Position numbers and translations under genes: made by a program
Part shown: piece after piece, positions 32,947-40,954 of the stretch
Layout: every line of letters begins with the position of its first letter
Position numbering within the stretch: the stretch's first letter is position 1
Notes under the pieces: model-generated
Database searches by the model: none
Seen by the model: only the letters and a program-made list of their open reading frames with translations
What the model was told of the DNA's origin: nothing
Origin: Bradyrhizobium sp. Tv2a-2
GTDB lineage: Bacteria > Pseudomonadota > Alphaproteobacteria > Rhizobiales > Xanthobacteraceae
Direction: 5' to 3'
Assembly (NCBI RefSeq): GCF_000472425.1
Contig: NZ_AXAI01000001.1
Span: forward strand, 666,134-730,133
Length of the DNA stretch: 64,000 bases

Positions 32947-35625
32947 ATGACCACGACAGACGGGGAGCCGACGCGCCGTGCTTTGCACGGTCCGTACCCC
33001 TATGCCGACGGTTTGCGCCGTTCGCCCCTGACCTGGCTGATCGTGGCCGGTCTCGTGTTGATGACGGCGATCGCCGTCGGCACCGGACTTGCGGTCGAGC
33101 GCTTCAGGCAGGACGCGATCGCCGAAGGGAGCAAGGGACTGGAGAGCGCCGTGCTGCTGCTCCAGCGCCACTTCGACCGGCAGTTCGAGGATTTCTCCGT
33201 CCTGCAGAACAGCATCATCGCCGAGCTGGAAAGCCACGGCATCGAGTCGCCCGACGCCTTCCGCAGCGAGATGGCGACGCTCGCCGTTCACGAGGTCATT
33301 CGCGCGCAGTCCAGCGGCTGGGCGGACGTCGCCGGCGCCAACGTCTTCGATGCCGACGGCGTGCTGATCAACTCGACGCAACGCTGGCCGGTCGCCGATG
33401 TGCGCATCGCCGACCGCGACTATTTCAAGCGACTCAAGAACGATCCGGCCCTTGCCGAGGAGGTTGAGGTCGTCGCCGGCCGCTTCTCGCCTGCGAAAGC
33501 GATCGTGTTTGCGCGGCGCGTCTCGGGGCCGCATGGCGAATTCCTTGGGCTGGTGGCGCGCGCGATTCCGCCCGAGCTGCTGGAAAGCTTTTTCGCGTCC
33601 GCGGGCCTGGGCGCGGAAGCTGCCGTGGCCATGCATCACGAGAACGGACAGCTGCTGGCGCGATATCCGCATGCCGAAGCACTGATCGGCCTGAACTTCA
33701 GGAAAGGGCCTTCGGGCCAGAAGTCGGTGTTCGATGAGCCCTACGTGACGACGCGGCTGACCAGCCCGATGGACGGCAAGGACAGGCTGGTTGCCTCGCG
33801 CAGGCTGACGACCGAGCCGCTGGTGATCGTCGCCACCAGAAGCCTCGATGCGACGCTCGCGACCTGGCGCTCCCAGACCAAATTCTTCGTTGCAGTCGCC
33901 GCCGTCTCGATCCTGCTGATCGTGATCACGCTCTACCTGATCTTCCGCCAGATGACGCGGCGGCTCAGTGTCGAGAAGCAGCGGCTGGATTCCGCGATCA
34001 ACAACATGACGCAGGGACTGCTGCTGTTCGATGCCAACGAGCGGCTCATCGTCTGCAACCGCGGCTATATCGACATGTACGGTCTGTCGCCCGACGTGGT
34101 GAAGCCCGGCTGCAAATTCCGCGACCTGCTCCTGCATCGGCAGGAGACCGGCTCCTTCACTGGAGACATCGACGCCTATTGCGACGCCGTGATCGAGAAC
34201 ACCCATCGCTCGCACTGCTCGATCGTGGAGACGTCCGATGGCCGTCTGGTCGAGATCAGGAACGTCCCGGTCGCCTCGGGCGGATGGCTCGCGACCCATG
34301 AGGATGTCACCGAACGCATCAAGGCCGAGGAGCGGATCGCGCATCTTGCGCATTATGACGCGCTGACCGATCTTCCCAATCGCGTCTTGATGCGGGGTCA
34401 TCTCCAGCGGCGTGTCGCCGAGCTCGCCGACGGCAAGCCGTTTTCGATCTTCTATATCGATGTCGACGAGTTCAAGACCGTGAACGACACGCTTGGCCAC
34501 GAGGCCGGCGACGAACTGCTGCGGCAGGTCGCAGCAAGGCTGCGCAGCTGCGTCGGCGCGCATGACCTTGTGGCACGGCTTGGCGGCGACGAATTCGCGA
34601 TCATCAAGGCGGGCACGCGCGAGCGGGACGCGCTGACGGCGCTTGCGGACGAGATCATGCTCAAGCTCCAGGCGCCCGTCGCCTGCAAGGGCCAGGAGCT
34701 GCCGATCGACGCCTCGATCGGCATCGCGATTGCGCCGGACCATGGCGCCAGCATCGAGGACCTGCTCAAGAATGCGGATCTTGCGATGTATGCGGCCAAG
34801 TCGGACGGCCGCCGCACCTATCGCTTCTTCACGCCGGAGCTCGACGCCCGGCTCCGCACCCGCCGCCAGATGGAGCTCGATCTGCGCGAGGCGCTGGCGC
34901 GCGGCCATTTCGACATTCACTACCAGCCGCTGGTCGACCTGGTGACGGACACCGTAACCGGCTGCGAGGCACTGCTGCGCTGGCGCCATCCCGAGCGCGG
35001 CATGATCTCGCCAGCCGAGTTCATCCCCGTTGCCGAGGAGACCGGGCTGATCAACGAGATCGGCGAATGGGTGCTCAGGCGCGCCTGCGCCGAGGCGGCC
35101 TCCTGGCCCGCCCACGTCACGCTCGCGGTCAATGTCTCTCCCGTCCAGTTCAAGTCCAAGACGCTGGCGCTGCGCGTGGCGACCGCGCTGGAGAGCTCAG
35201 GGTTGGCGCCGAACCGTCTCGAGATCGAGGTCACCGAAGCCGTGCTGATCCGTGACGATGACGAGGCGCTGACCATCCTGCATCAACTGCGCGATCTCGG
35301 CGTCCGGATCGCGCTCGACGATTTCGGCACCGGCTATTCGTCGCTGAGCTATCTGCGCCGTTTCCCGTTCGACAAGATCAAGATCGACCGCAGCTTTGTG
35401 AAGGACATCAGCGACGCGGACGGGTCCTCGACCATCGTCCAGGCGGTCGTGACCATGGCGTCGGCCTGCCAGATGTCGACCACGGCCGAAGGCGTGGAGA
35501 CCGAGGCCCAACGCGAGATCCTGCGCCAGCTCGGCTGCAGCCAGATGCAGGGATTCCTGTTCAGTCCCGCGGTGCCGGCGGCGAAGCTGCAACCCCTGCT
35601 CGAGAAGACGATCGTTGCGGCTTGA
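32947..35625 (+). CDS. Membrane-bound PDC-PAS-GGDEF-EAL c-di-GMP sensor protein
   Basis: The protein has 892 residues from the ATG at 32947 (GAGGGGGAGGG upstream). A transmembrane helix near 35-55 and another near 320-340 enclose a periplasmic PDC/dCache-like sensor with DGVLINSTQRWPVADVRIADRDYFKRL. A PAS domain (INNMTQGLLLFDANERLIVCNRGYIDMYGLSPD), a GGDEF domain with intact GGDEF near residue 546 and no recognisable RxxD inhibitory site, and an EAL domain follow. EAL catalytic motifs are intact (CEALLRWRH, NVSPVQF, EVTEAVL, DDFGTGYSSL, KIDRSF, AEGVET). Both synthesis and hydrolysis of c-di-GMP are possible. Confidence 0.93.
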   Translation: MTTTDGEPTRRALHGPYPYADGLRRSPLTWLIVAGLVLMTAIAVGTGLAVERFRQDAIAEGSKGLESAVLLLQRHFDRQFEDFSVLQNSIIAELESHGIESPDAFRSEMATLAVHEVIRAQSSGWADVAGANVFDADGVLINSTQRWPVADVRIADRDYFKRLKNDPALAEEVEVVAGRFSPAKAIVFARRVSGPHGEFLGLVARAIPPELLESFFASAGLGAEAAVAMHHENGQLLARYPHAEALIGLNFRKGPSGQKSVFDEPYVTTRLTSPMDGKDRLVASRRLTTEPLVIVATRSLDATLATWRSQTKFFVAVAAVSILLIVITLYLIFRQMTRRLSVEKQRLDSAINNMTQGLLLFDANERLIVCNRGYIDMYGLSPDVVKPGCKFRDLLLHRQETGSFTGDIDAYCDAVIENTHRSHCSIVETSDGRLVEIRNVPVASGGWLATHEDVTERIKAEERIAHLAHYDALTDLPNRVLMRGHLQRRVAELADGKPFSIFYIDVDEFKTVNDTLGHEAGDELLRQVAARLRSCVGAHDLVARLGGDEFAIIKAGTRERDALTALADEIMLKLQAPVACKGQELPIDASIGIAIAPDHGASIEDLLKNADLAMYAAKSDGRRTYRFFTPELDARLRTRRQMELDLREALARGHFDIHYQPLVDLVTDTVTGCEALLRWRHPERGMISPAEFIPVAEETGLINEIGEWVLRRACAEAASWPAHVTLAVNVSPVQFKSKTLALRVATALESSGLAPNRLEIEVTEAVLIRDDDEALTILHQLRDLGVRIALDDFGTGYSSLSYLRRFPFDKIKIDRSFVKDISDADGSSTIVQAVVTMASACQMSTTAEGVETEAQREILRQLGCSQMQGFLFSPAVPAAKLQPLLEKTIVAA

Positions 35626-35633
35626 AATGGCGC

Positions 35634-36569
35634 TCACGTCGCGCCGGCCCCGACGCAGCCTTGCATGATCCCGTCGATCTCCTCGCGCGACAGCACCCCG
35701 ATCTCGGCGATGAAGACCAAGCGTACCCGCGGCACACCCGCCACCGGCGCCCCACCCGGCACCAGCGTCGCCCGGCCGCCGGCGATTTGAAACACCATCA
35801 GCCGTCCCGGCTGCTCGACCGTCTCGAACAAGCCCTTCGCCCGCGCGAGCTTAGGAGCGAGACGACCGATTGCCTGCTGCAGCTTCGGCAGCGAGACCGG
35901 CCGGTCCGAGGTCCAGCTCAATGTCTCGAACCGCTCCTCCGCCGGGCGTCGCTGCCCGGGCTCGCGCGGCACGGGCACACGGTCCGGGTCCGCGGGGAAC
36001 AACAACGCCGTCGGAACATCGCCATTGACGGCATCGACCACCACCGCTGCCGGGCGAATGCCGCGGATGGCCTCGCGCAGCGCTGCGCGCGCCCCCGCGT
36101 CCACCAGGTCCACCTTGCTCAACGCCACCACGTCGGCTGCGCGCAGCTGCGACTTCAGCAGCGCATCGCTGAGCCTGGCAGCCGGAAGCGTCGCGTCGAC
36201 CACGCACAGCACCGTCTCCAGCGGCGCCTCGCGGAAGATCACGGGGTCCATCAGGTTGCGCACGATGTCGGCGGGATCGGCAACGCCCGAGGTTTCGATC
36301 ACGATGAACTCAGGACTCGGATCGCGCCGCAGCAGCGTGGCGAGCGTGCGCAGGAGGTCACCCTCCAGCGTGCAGCAGATGCAGCCGTTGGCAAGGCTCA
36401 CCACGCCGTCGCTGGCGCCCGCGATCAGCTCCGCGTCGATGTTGATCGCGCCGAAATCATTGACCACGGCGGCGATGCGCCGCCCCTCAGCGTGCGCCAG
36501 CAAATGATTCACGACCGTGGTCTTGCCCGCCCCGAGAAAGCCCGCGACCAGGAGGACCGGGACGGGCAC
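35634..36569 (-). CDS. CobW/G3E-family GTPase metallochaperone
   Basis: The protein has 311 residues with a GTG start at 36569, three bases after the upstream amidohydrolase stop. It has the P-loop GFLGAGKTT, the metal-binding C-x-C-C motif in NGCICCTLEGDLL, the Walker B-like ETSGVADP and the base motif SKVDLVD (NKxD variant), followed by a short CobW C-terminal domain. G3E GTPases insert or deliver Zn, Co or Ni to client enzymes. Tight coupling to a metal-dependent amidohydrolase gene suggests that enzyme as the client (inference). Confidence 0.9.
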   Translation of the reverse strand: MPVPVLLVAGFLGAGKTTVVNHLLAHAEGRRIAAVVNDFGAINIDAELIAGASDGVVSLANGCICCTLEGDLLRTLATLLRRDPSPEFIVIETSGVADPADIVRNLMDPVIFREAPLETVLCVVDATLPAARLSDALLKSQLRAADVVALSKVDLVDAGARAALREAIRGIRPAAVVVDAVNGDVPTALLFPADPDRVPVPREPGQRRPAEERFETLSWTSDRPVSLPKLQQAIGRLAPKLARAKGLFETVEQPGRLMVFQIAGGRATLVPGGAPVAGVPRVRLVFIAEIGVLSREEIDGIMQGCVGAGAT

Positions 36570-36572
36570 GCC

Positions 36573-38072
36573 TCACGCTCCGCCGACGGGCCGGCGCACC
36601 GGCTTGCCCGGCCGCGCCGCCACGTCCATGACACCGTCAGTGATCAGCATCTCGCCGCTCACCACCAGATGCTTCACGCCCTCCGACGGGCGGTTCATCT
36701 GCGAGAACGTCGCACGGTCGGAGATGGTCTCGAAATCGAACGCCACGATGTCGGCATCCGCGCCCGGCTGCAGCCGGCCCTTGTTGCGCATCGCGGGCGT
36801 GCTGACGGATAAAATCTCCGCCGGGATCAGCGCGCATTTGCGGATGCCTTCCATCAGCGACACCGTCCGCCGCTCGCGCACCCATTCGCGGATGAAGCGG
36901 GTGAAGCAGCCTGCTGAGCGCGGATGCGAGGTGGCGTCATCCGGCAGCGGCCAGGCATCGCCGGTGTAGACCGAGCCGTTCGACAGCGTCCAGGGCATCG
37001 CGTCGGAAGCAATCGCGCCGCCGGGATACAACACCGACATGTCGAGCAGATCGCGATGATGCGCGTTGTTCTCGACATCGAGGACATGCCAAAGCACCAG
37101 CGTGGAAGGCTCCTCCGCCTGCGCCTTGAGAAGCTCCTCGCGGTCGCGGAAGCGGTAACCGTCGGTCACCCGCTGCACGGAATCATAGCCGGTGCCGTTG
37201 CGTGCCACGAATTCGGGGTCGCTGAAGAAGGCCGCCGCCAGCACGGTCGAGCCGGTGCCGTAAGGATAGGCTTCCACAGTGATCGGCAGCCCCTGCGCTT
37301 GCGCCTTTTTGATCAAGGCAGCGCAACGTTCGGTGTCGGTCTTGCTGGAAGAGTTGAAATGGCAGATGTGCATGTGCGCGCCGGTGGCGCCGGCATAGCC
37401 GATCAGGCGGATATAGGCCTCGACCGCGCTTTCGGGATCGACGCGGGACATGTAGGCGACATGGGTGAAGGTTGGCACCTCATGGGCTTTCGCAAGCTGG
37501 CACACGGCGGTGAGCTCCTGCACGCCGGCGCCCGGCGCATAGGCGTTGAGAATGCCGATGCCGATGCCGCCTTCGTTGAGCCCGATCGAGAGGCGGTCGA
37601 GGATCCCGGCCACTTCCGTATCGCTTGCGACATTGTCGATCCAGCGGCGGTCGCGCATGGCGTTGCCGAAGGCTTCCAGCGAAGATTCCGCGTTGGAGCC
37701 GGTCATGGCGCCGATGCGCGCGAAGGCCCAGTTGGCGGCGGCGCCGTAGTTGAGCACCCGCCCCCTCTCGGCCCAGCGCCGATACCAGGACGCGACCGGC
37801 AGCACGCCGGCCTCGAGGTCGAGCGTCGTGGTCACGCCGTCAAAGGCCTGCATGCGGTCGGCCGGGATCGACTGGCCGTGGGCATGCAAGTCGATGAAGC
37901 CCGGGGCAACCACGAGCCCGGTGGCGTCGATTGTCCGTTCACCGCTGCCGAGCCCGGTGCCCACCGCCGCGATCTTGCCGTCCACCACCGCCACGTCGCC
38001 AGTGGCGTCCATTCCGCTCGCGGGATCCACCACCCGGCCGCCGCTGATCACCAAGCCACCCATATTTGCCAT
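36573..38072 (-). CDS. Amidohydrolase of the D-aminoacylase / N-acyl-D-amino-acid deacylase family
   Basis: The protein has 499 residues. It starts MANMGGLVISGGRVVDPASG and has the metal-binding FIDLHAHGQ (H-x-H), the further ligands in ICHFN and FTHVAY, and the catalytic Asp near GAIASDAMPW. The end, LQPGADADIVAFDFETISDRATF, closes the beta-sandwich typical of D-aminoacylases. These enzymes use Zn to hydrolyse N-acyl-D-amino acids or hydantoin-like amides. It is the first gene of a two-gene operon with the CobW GTPase. Substrate preference cannot be told. Confidence 0.88.
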   Translation of the reverse strand: MANMGGLVISGGRVVDPASGMDATGDVAVVDGKIAAVGTGLGSGERTIDATGLVVAPGFIDLHAHGQSIPADRMQAFDGVTTTLDLEAGVLPVASWYRRWAERGRVLNYGAAANWAFARIGAMTGSNAESSLEAFGNAMRDRRWIDNVASDTEVAGILDRLSIGLNEGGIGIGILNAYAPGAGVQELTAVCQLAKAHEVPTFTHVAYMSRVDPESAVEAYIRLIGYAGATGAHMHICHFNSSSKTDTERCAALIKKAQAQGLPITVEAYPYGTGSTVLAAAFFSDPEFVARNGTGYDSVQRVTDGYRFRDREELLKAQAEEPSTLVLWHVLDVENNAHHRDLLDMSVLYPGGAIASDAMPWTLSNGSVYTGDAWPLPDDATSHPRSAGCFTRFIREWVRERRTVSLMEGIRKCALIPAEILSVSTPAMRNKGRLQPGADADIVAFDFETISDRATFSQMNRPSEGVKHLVVSGEMLITDGVMDVAARPGKPVRRPVGGA

Positions 38073-38264
38073 CTCTCCGCATGCTGAATCCTAATGTCCG
38101 GCAATCCATAGAGGCAGATTTTCGTGGCCGCGACCACCTCCGCCGATGCCGACGCATCATGCGTCCTGCTTGCTGGCGGGCGAGCTTGAACCATCGGGAC
38201 ACTCGATACGACAATCCCGGCAACTCACGGCTGGATGCCAGCGACAAGGATTGCGCCGATCACC

Positions 38265-38309
38265 GGCTATCAGCAGGCGCTCAGGCTCAATCCGGATTTC
38301 AAGCAGGCG
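38265..38309 (+). pseudogene. Remnant of a tetratricopeptide-repeat gene
   Basis: One reading frame encodes GYQQALRLNPDFKQA, a clear second helix of a TPR motif, with no start, no further repeats in the same frame and a stop soon after. It lies in the 392-base gap between the amidohydrolase start and a small gene. It is best explained as a decayed piece of a TPR protein. Confidence 0.45.
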
Positions 38310-38464
38310 AGATGCTGCGCGAGGCGAGGATGAAGCTGTACGGCCGTGCGGGGAAGGCCAAACTGTTGCCGATATGACACTGGGAGCGGTGCACATAAAC
38401 GCCGCCCTTTTTCTGCCCGCTGGGCGCCCACATGCGTTCATCTACCGGGTGCAGCTACAAAGAC

Positions 38465-38689
38465 ATGAGCGCAAATCCTCTCAACGACCCCAAACACTGG
38501 CGGAAGCGGGCCGACGCCACCCGCGTCAAGGCCGACCTCCTGGCGGACCAGGCCGCGCGACAGAAGCTGTTGCGCGTCGCGGACGAATATGAGCGTCTGG
38601 CCCTGCGCGCCGAGCAGTGGCTGACGACCCAGAAAAGCCGTCCCTCCGAGCTGTGGCTGCTCTCCGATACCGCCCGCGATCCAGGCTGA
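38465..38689 (+). CDS. Small conserved hypothetical protein
   Basis: The protein has 74 residues: MSANPLNDPKHWRKRADATR, then a helical, charged stretch ADLLADQAARQKLLRVADEYERLALRAEQWL and a short tail. The NDPKHWRxRAxExR beginning followed by a conserved LLxIADEYxRLAxRAE helix is a family I recall as common and unnamed in Bradyrhizobiaceae. It has no signal peptide or metal motif. It is a likely cytosolic helical protein of unknown role, not in an operon. Confidence 0.75.
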   Translation: MSANPLNDPKHWRKRADATRVKADLLADQAARQKLLRVADEYERLALRAEQWLTTQKSRPSELWLLSDTARDPG

Positions 38690-38796
38690 GAGAACGATCG
38701 CCTCTGTCGCCGGATTTGGCGTGATCGTCCGTTAAAGCTCTGTTCTTGACGGGCGGCGGGATATGGCGGCGGTTGATCTGACAGAAGCGGATTCAG

Positions 38797-39033
38797 CTAA
38801 ACGAGTACAGAGACACTGCGCGCGTCATCGCGGCGGAAACGCGCAGTCGGTTGCTTGCAGACGTTCGCCGCGAAACGCTGCAGCTCCAGAGGCAACCGAT
38901 CGAGCACACTTGCCCAATTTCCCGATCGACGCTGGCGGAACAGGCGCGCGGTCGGATACCACGGCGTGTCCATGCGCTCATAGAGCCATCGCCAGTCTCG
39001 CCTTGCCAGCTTCTCCGGTATGATGTGCCATCC
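38797..39033 (-). pseudogene. C-terminal remnant of a TPR/glycosyltransferase-type protein
   Basis: The minus-strand frame encodes RRDWRWLYERMDTPWYPTARLFRQRRSGNWASVLDRLPLELQRF, which matches the conserved C-terminal end (W-x-W-x-x-x-x-D-S/T-P-W-Y-P-T-x-R-L-F-R-Q) of bradyrhizobial TPR-containing glycosyltransferases. Nothing upstream in frame belongs to that family, and no start is plausible. It is a gene fragment of about 75 codons. With the TPR remnant 500 bp away on the other strand it marks a decayed region. Confidence 0.6.
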
Positions 39034-39187
39034 CTGCCCATTCCGATTGGACGATCCCCATCCGTATTCAACGGGCGGGGGCCGGGTTTCCGGCGAAATA
39101 ATGGGTTCGGCGACGATGCAGGCATTCTGACAATCGCCAGGATTTGGGAAAATGCGGCAGGCCAGCGTCCGCTCTCGAGGGCGGGCT

Positions 39188-40441
39188 TTACGCGGGTTCT
39201 CGGGAGGTGGGCCCTCCCATTGGAGGGCCAAGCAAATCATGCGCGAGCGGCGTTGCCTGCGGCGCCAGGATCTCGAAGGTTCGCTCCTGGTGTGTCGGCG
39301 GTGAGGTCGCCAAGCGACGGGCCACCGCCAGGAGAGCCAATAGCAGGCCGACGGCAGCCATAAAATAAAACACGCCGTCGATGCTGAAGCGCGCCATCAA
39401 ACTTGTGCCGATCAGCGGGCCAAGGATCGAGCCCAGCCCGCTGACCAGGATGAGCTGGCCGCTCACCGCAACAACCTGATCGGCGGGCATCTGGTCGTGG
39501 GCGTTGGCGACACAGACCGGGTAAAGGGTCGACATGAAGCCGCCGAGCAGCGCAGCGGCGGGCAAGATCACCGAGCGAGAGTGCGGCAAATAAATCACCG
39601 CGATCGCGGTGGCCGCGAAGCCAAAGCTCAGCATCGACAACACGATGCGCCGGTCAAATCGATCCGACAGTCGGCCGACCGGCACCTGGAACGCGAGGCC
39701 GCCGAGCACTGCGATCAGCATGAAGGTCGCTATGGTCTCGCGTGCGATGCCTTCATCCTGCATCCACGCCGGAACAAGTGAGTAGAAACTGGCGCTGACC
39801 AGCCCGCTCGCCAAGCAGCCGGCGAGGGCGACGGGCGCCGCGCGGGACAATTCGCCGAACGGCAGCGAAGTCGACGCGGCCACGCGGGGCGGTTCGGCCC
39901 GCGTCGTGCTCACGATGACAAGAGCGACAGCGAACAGGACAGCGATCGCATTGAAGGGTTCCGCTGTTTCAATCTTGGCGTGGCCGATCAGCAGTTGTCC
40001 TAACGCAAGAGCGAGGAACGTGCCGAACATGTAGGCTGAGAAAATCCTCCCGCGCTCAATCGGCTCGGCCTTGGCGTTGAGCCAGCTCTCGGTGGCGATG
40101 AAAAGACCGGAGCAACCAAAACCGATGACCGCACGCAGGATCAGCCACGGCAGCGGCCCCGCCAGCAGCGGCATGGCCGCGGTCGCGGCGACGACCATCC
40201 CTGCGAAGGCGGCATAGGCACGGATGTGCCCAACCCGTTCGATGATCCGCTCGCAACGCACTGCGCCCAGTGTGAAACCGGCAAAATAGCTGCTTAGCAC
40301 CAGGCCAGATATGGTCGGTCCAAAGCCCTCGATCGCGACACGCAAGGAGATGAAGGTGCTGAAGAAGCCGTTGGCGAGTTGAATGATACTTGTTGCGAAA
40401 ATCAGGATCCCGATGTGCGCTCGCAGCGACTTCGACGGCAT
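39188..40441 (-). CDS. MFS transporter, YcaD-like
   Basis: The protein has 417 residues from the Met at 40441 (GGAGAAGG upstream). Twelve helices are expected. The stretches LANGFFSTFISLRVAIEGFGPTISGLVLSSYFAGFTLGAV and GLFIATESWLNAKAEPIERGRIFSAYMFGTFLALALGQLL (with E-S-W-L-N) are the hallmarks of the YcaD group of MFS proteins. PVGRLSDRFDRR forms the cytoplasmic loop motif. Transport substrate unknown. It is flanked by decayed sequence on both sides and is monocistronic. Confidence 0.9.
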   Translation of the reverse strand: MPSKSLRAHIGILIFATSIIQLANGFFSTFISLRVAIEGFGPTISGLVLSSYFAGFTLGAVRCERIIERVGHIRAYAAFAGMVVAATAAMPLLAGPLPWLILRAVIGFGCSGLFIATESWLNAKAEPIERGRIFSAYMFGTFLALALGQLLIGHAKIETAEPFNAIAVLFAVALVIVSTTRAEPPRVAASTSLPFGELSRAAPVALAGCLASGLVSASFYSLVPAWMQDEGIARETIATFMLIAVLGGLAFQVPVGRLSDRFDRRIVLSMLSFGFAATAIAVIYLPHSRSVILPAAALLGGFMSTLYPVCVANAHDQMPADQVVAVSGQLILVSGLGSILGPLIGTSLMARFSIDGVFYFMAAVGLLLALLAVARRLATSPPTHQERTFEILAPQATPLAHDLLGPPMGGPTSREPA

Positions 40442-40628
40442 CAGCCTTCTCCTCTGCAACAGCTCGTGCGCATTGACCGAGTGATGCATGCCCGACGGAA
40501 CCTTGATTATCGATCACAACGACAGCGACTTGAGCGTCACTGCAAAATTTGGTTGTTGAATGTCCGTTTCAGATCGACGAGCGAAGAACCCGGCGCGGGC
40601 AAACGACCCGCCCCACCCGCCCTGACAG

Positions 40629-40699
40629 CTGCGCCCGCGCGGTAAGCGGTCATGCCGCCGCACCACCAGCGCCGCAATGAACTCCCGCCGCCGCCTCAT
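40629..40699 (-). pseudogene. Remnant of an ABC-transporter substrate-binding protein leader
   Basis: From 40699 the minus strand reads MRRRREFIAAL. After a one-base frameshift it continues GGAAA-stop-PLTARAQ, i.e. the common MRRREFIAALGGAAAWPLAARAQ leader of bradyrhizobial ABC substrate-binding proteins with TGG changed to TGA. No mature binding-protein sequence follows. It is therefore a fossil of a 5' end, lying 190 bp downstream-facing from the MFS start. Confidence 0.55.
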
Positions 40700-40840
40700 C
40701 TCTGCCCCTAAAAGGCGAACGCGACCGACAATACTCGTCCGAAGGTGTCTTATGGCAGAGTTGAAGGTCGCTTTCGGCCCGCCGTTCGACGACTGACTGG
40801 AGAATGTCGCCCTCGGATCAAAAGCTCCGTTTGGGCAGGG

Positions 40841-40900
40841 CAAAAGCCGAACCAAAAGCCAAGCCAAAAGCCAAGCCAAGAGCCAAGCCAAGAGCGGGAG
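40841..40900 (+). repeat. Five-unit 12-bp tandem repeat upstream of the MASE1 kinase gene
   Basis: Units at 40841, 40853, 40865, 40877 and 40889 follow CAAAAGCCAAGC with a few changes; the middle two are identical. In one plus frame they read (K-A-K-P)n, and in the minus frame A-W-L-L repeats, but neither frame has a credible gene. The array ends 54 bp before the kinase GTG, so it lies in its leader or promoter. Confidence 0.85.
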
Positions 40901-40954
40901 CAGGCAGCACTCATCCTGTGCTAAACAGGACAGGACGGCGGGGAGGAGCAGCGG

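Noticed and set aside
32899..35115. A 738-codon open frame antisense to the GGDEF-EAL gene
   Set aside because: It mirrors a gene with intact catalytic motifs; high GC at third positions keeps the opposite strand open. No protein family is recognisable in it.
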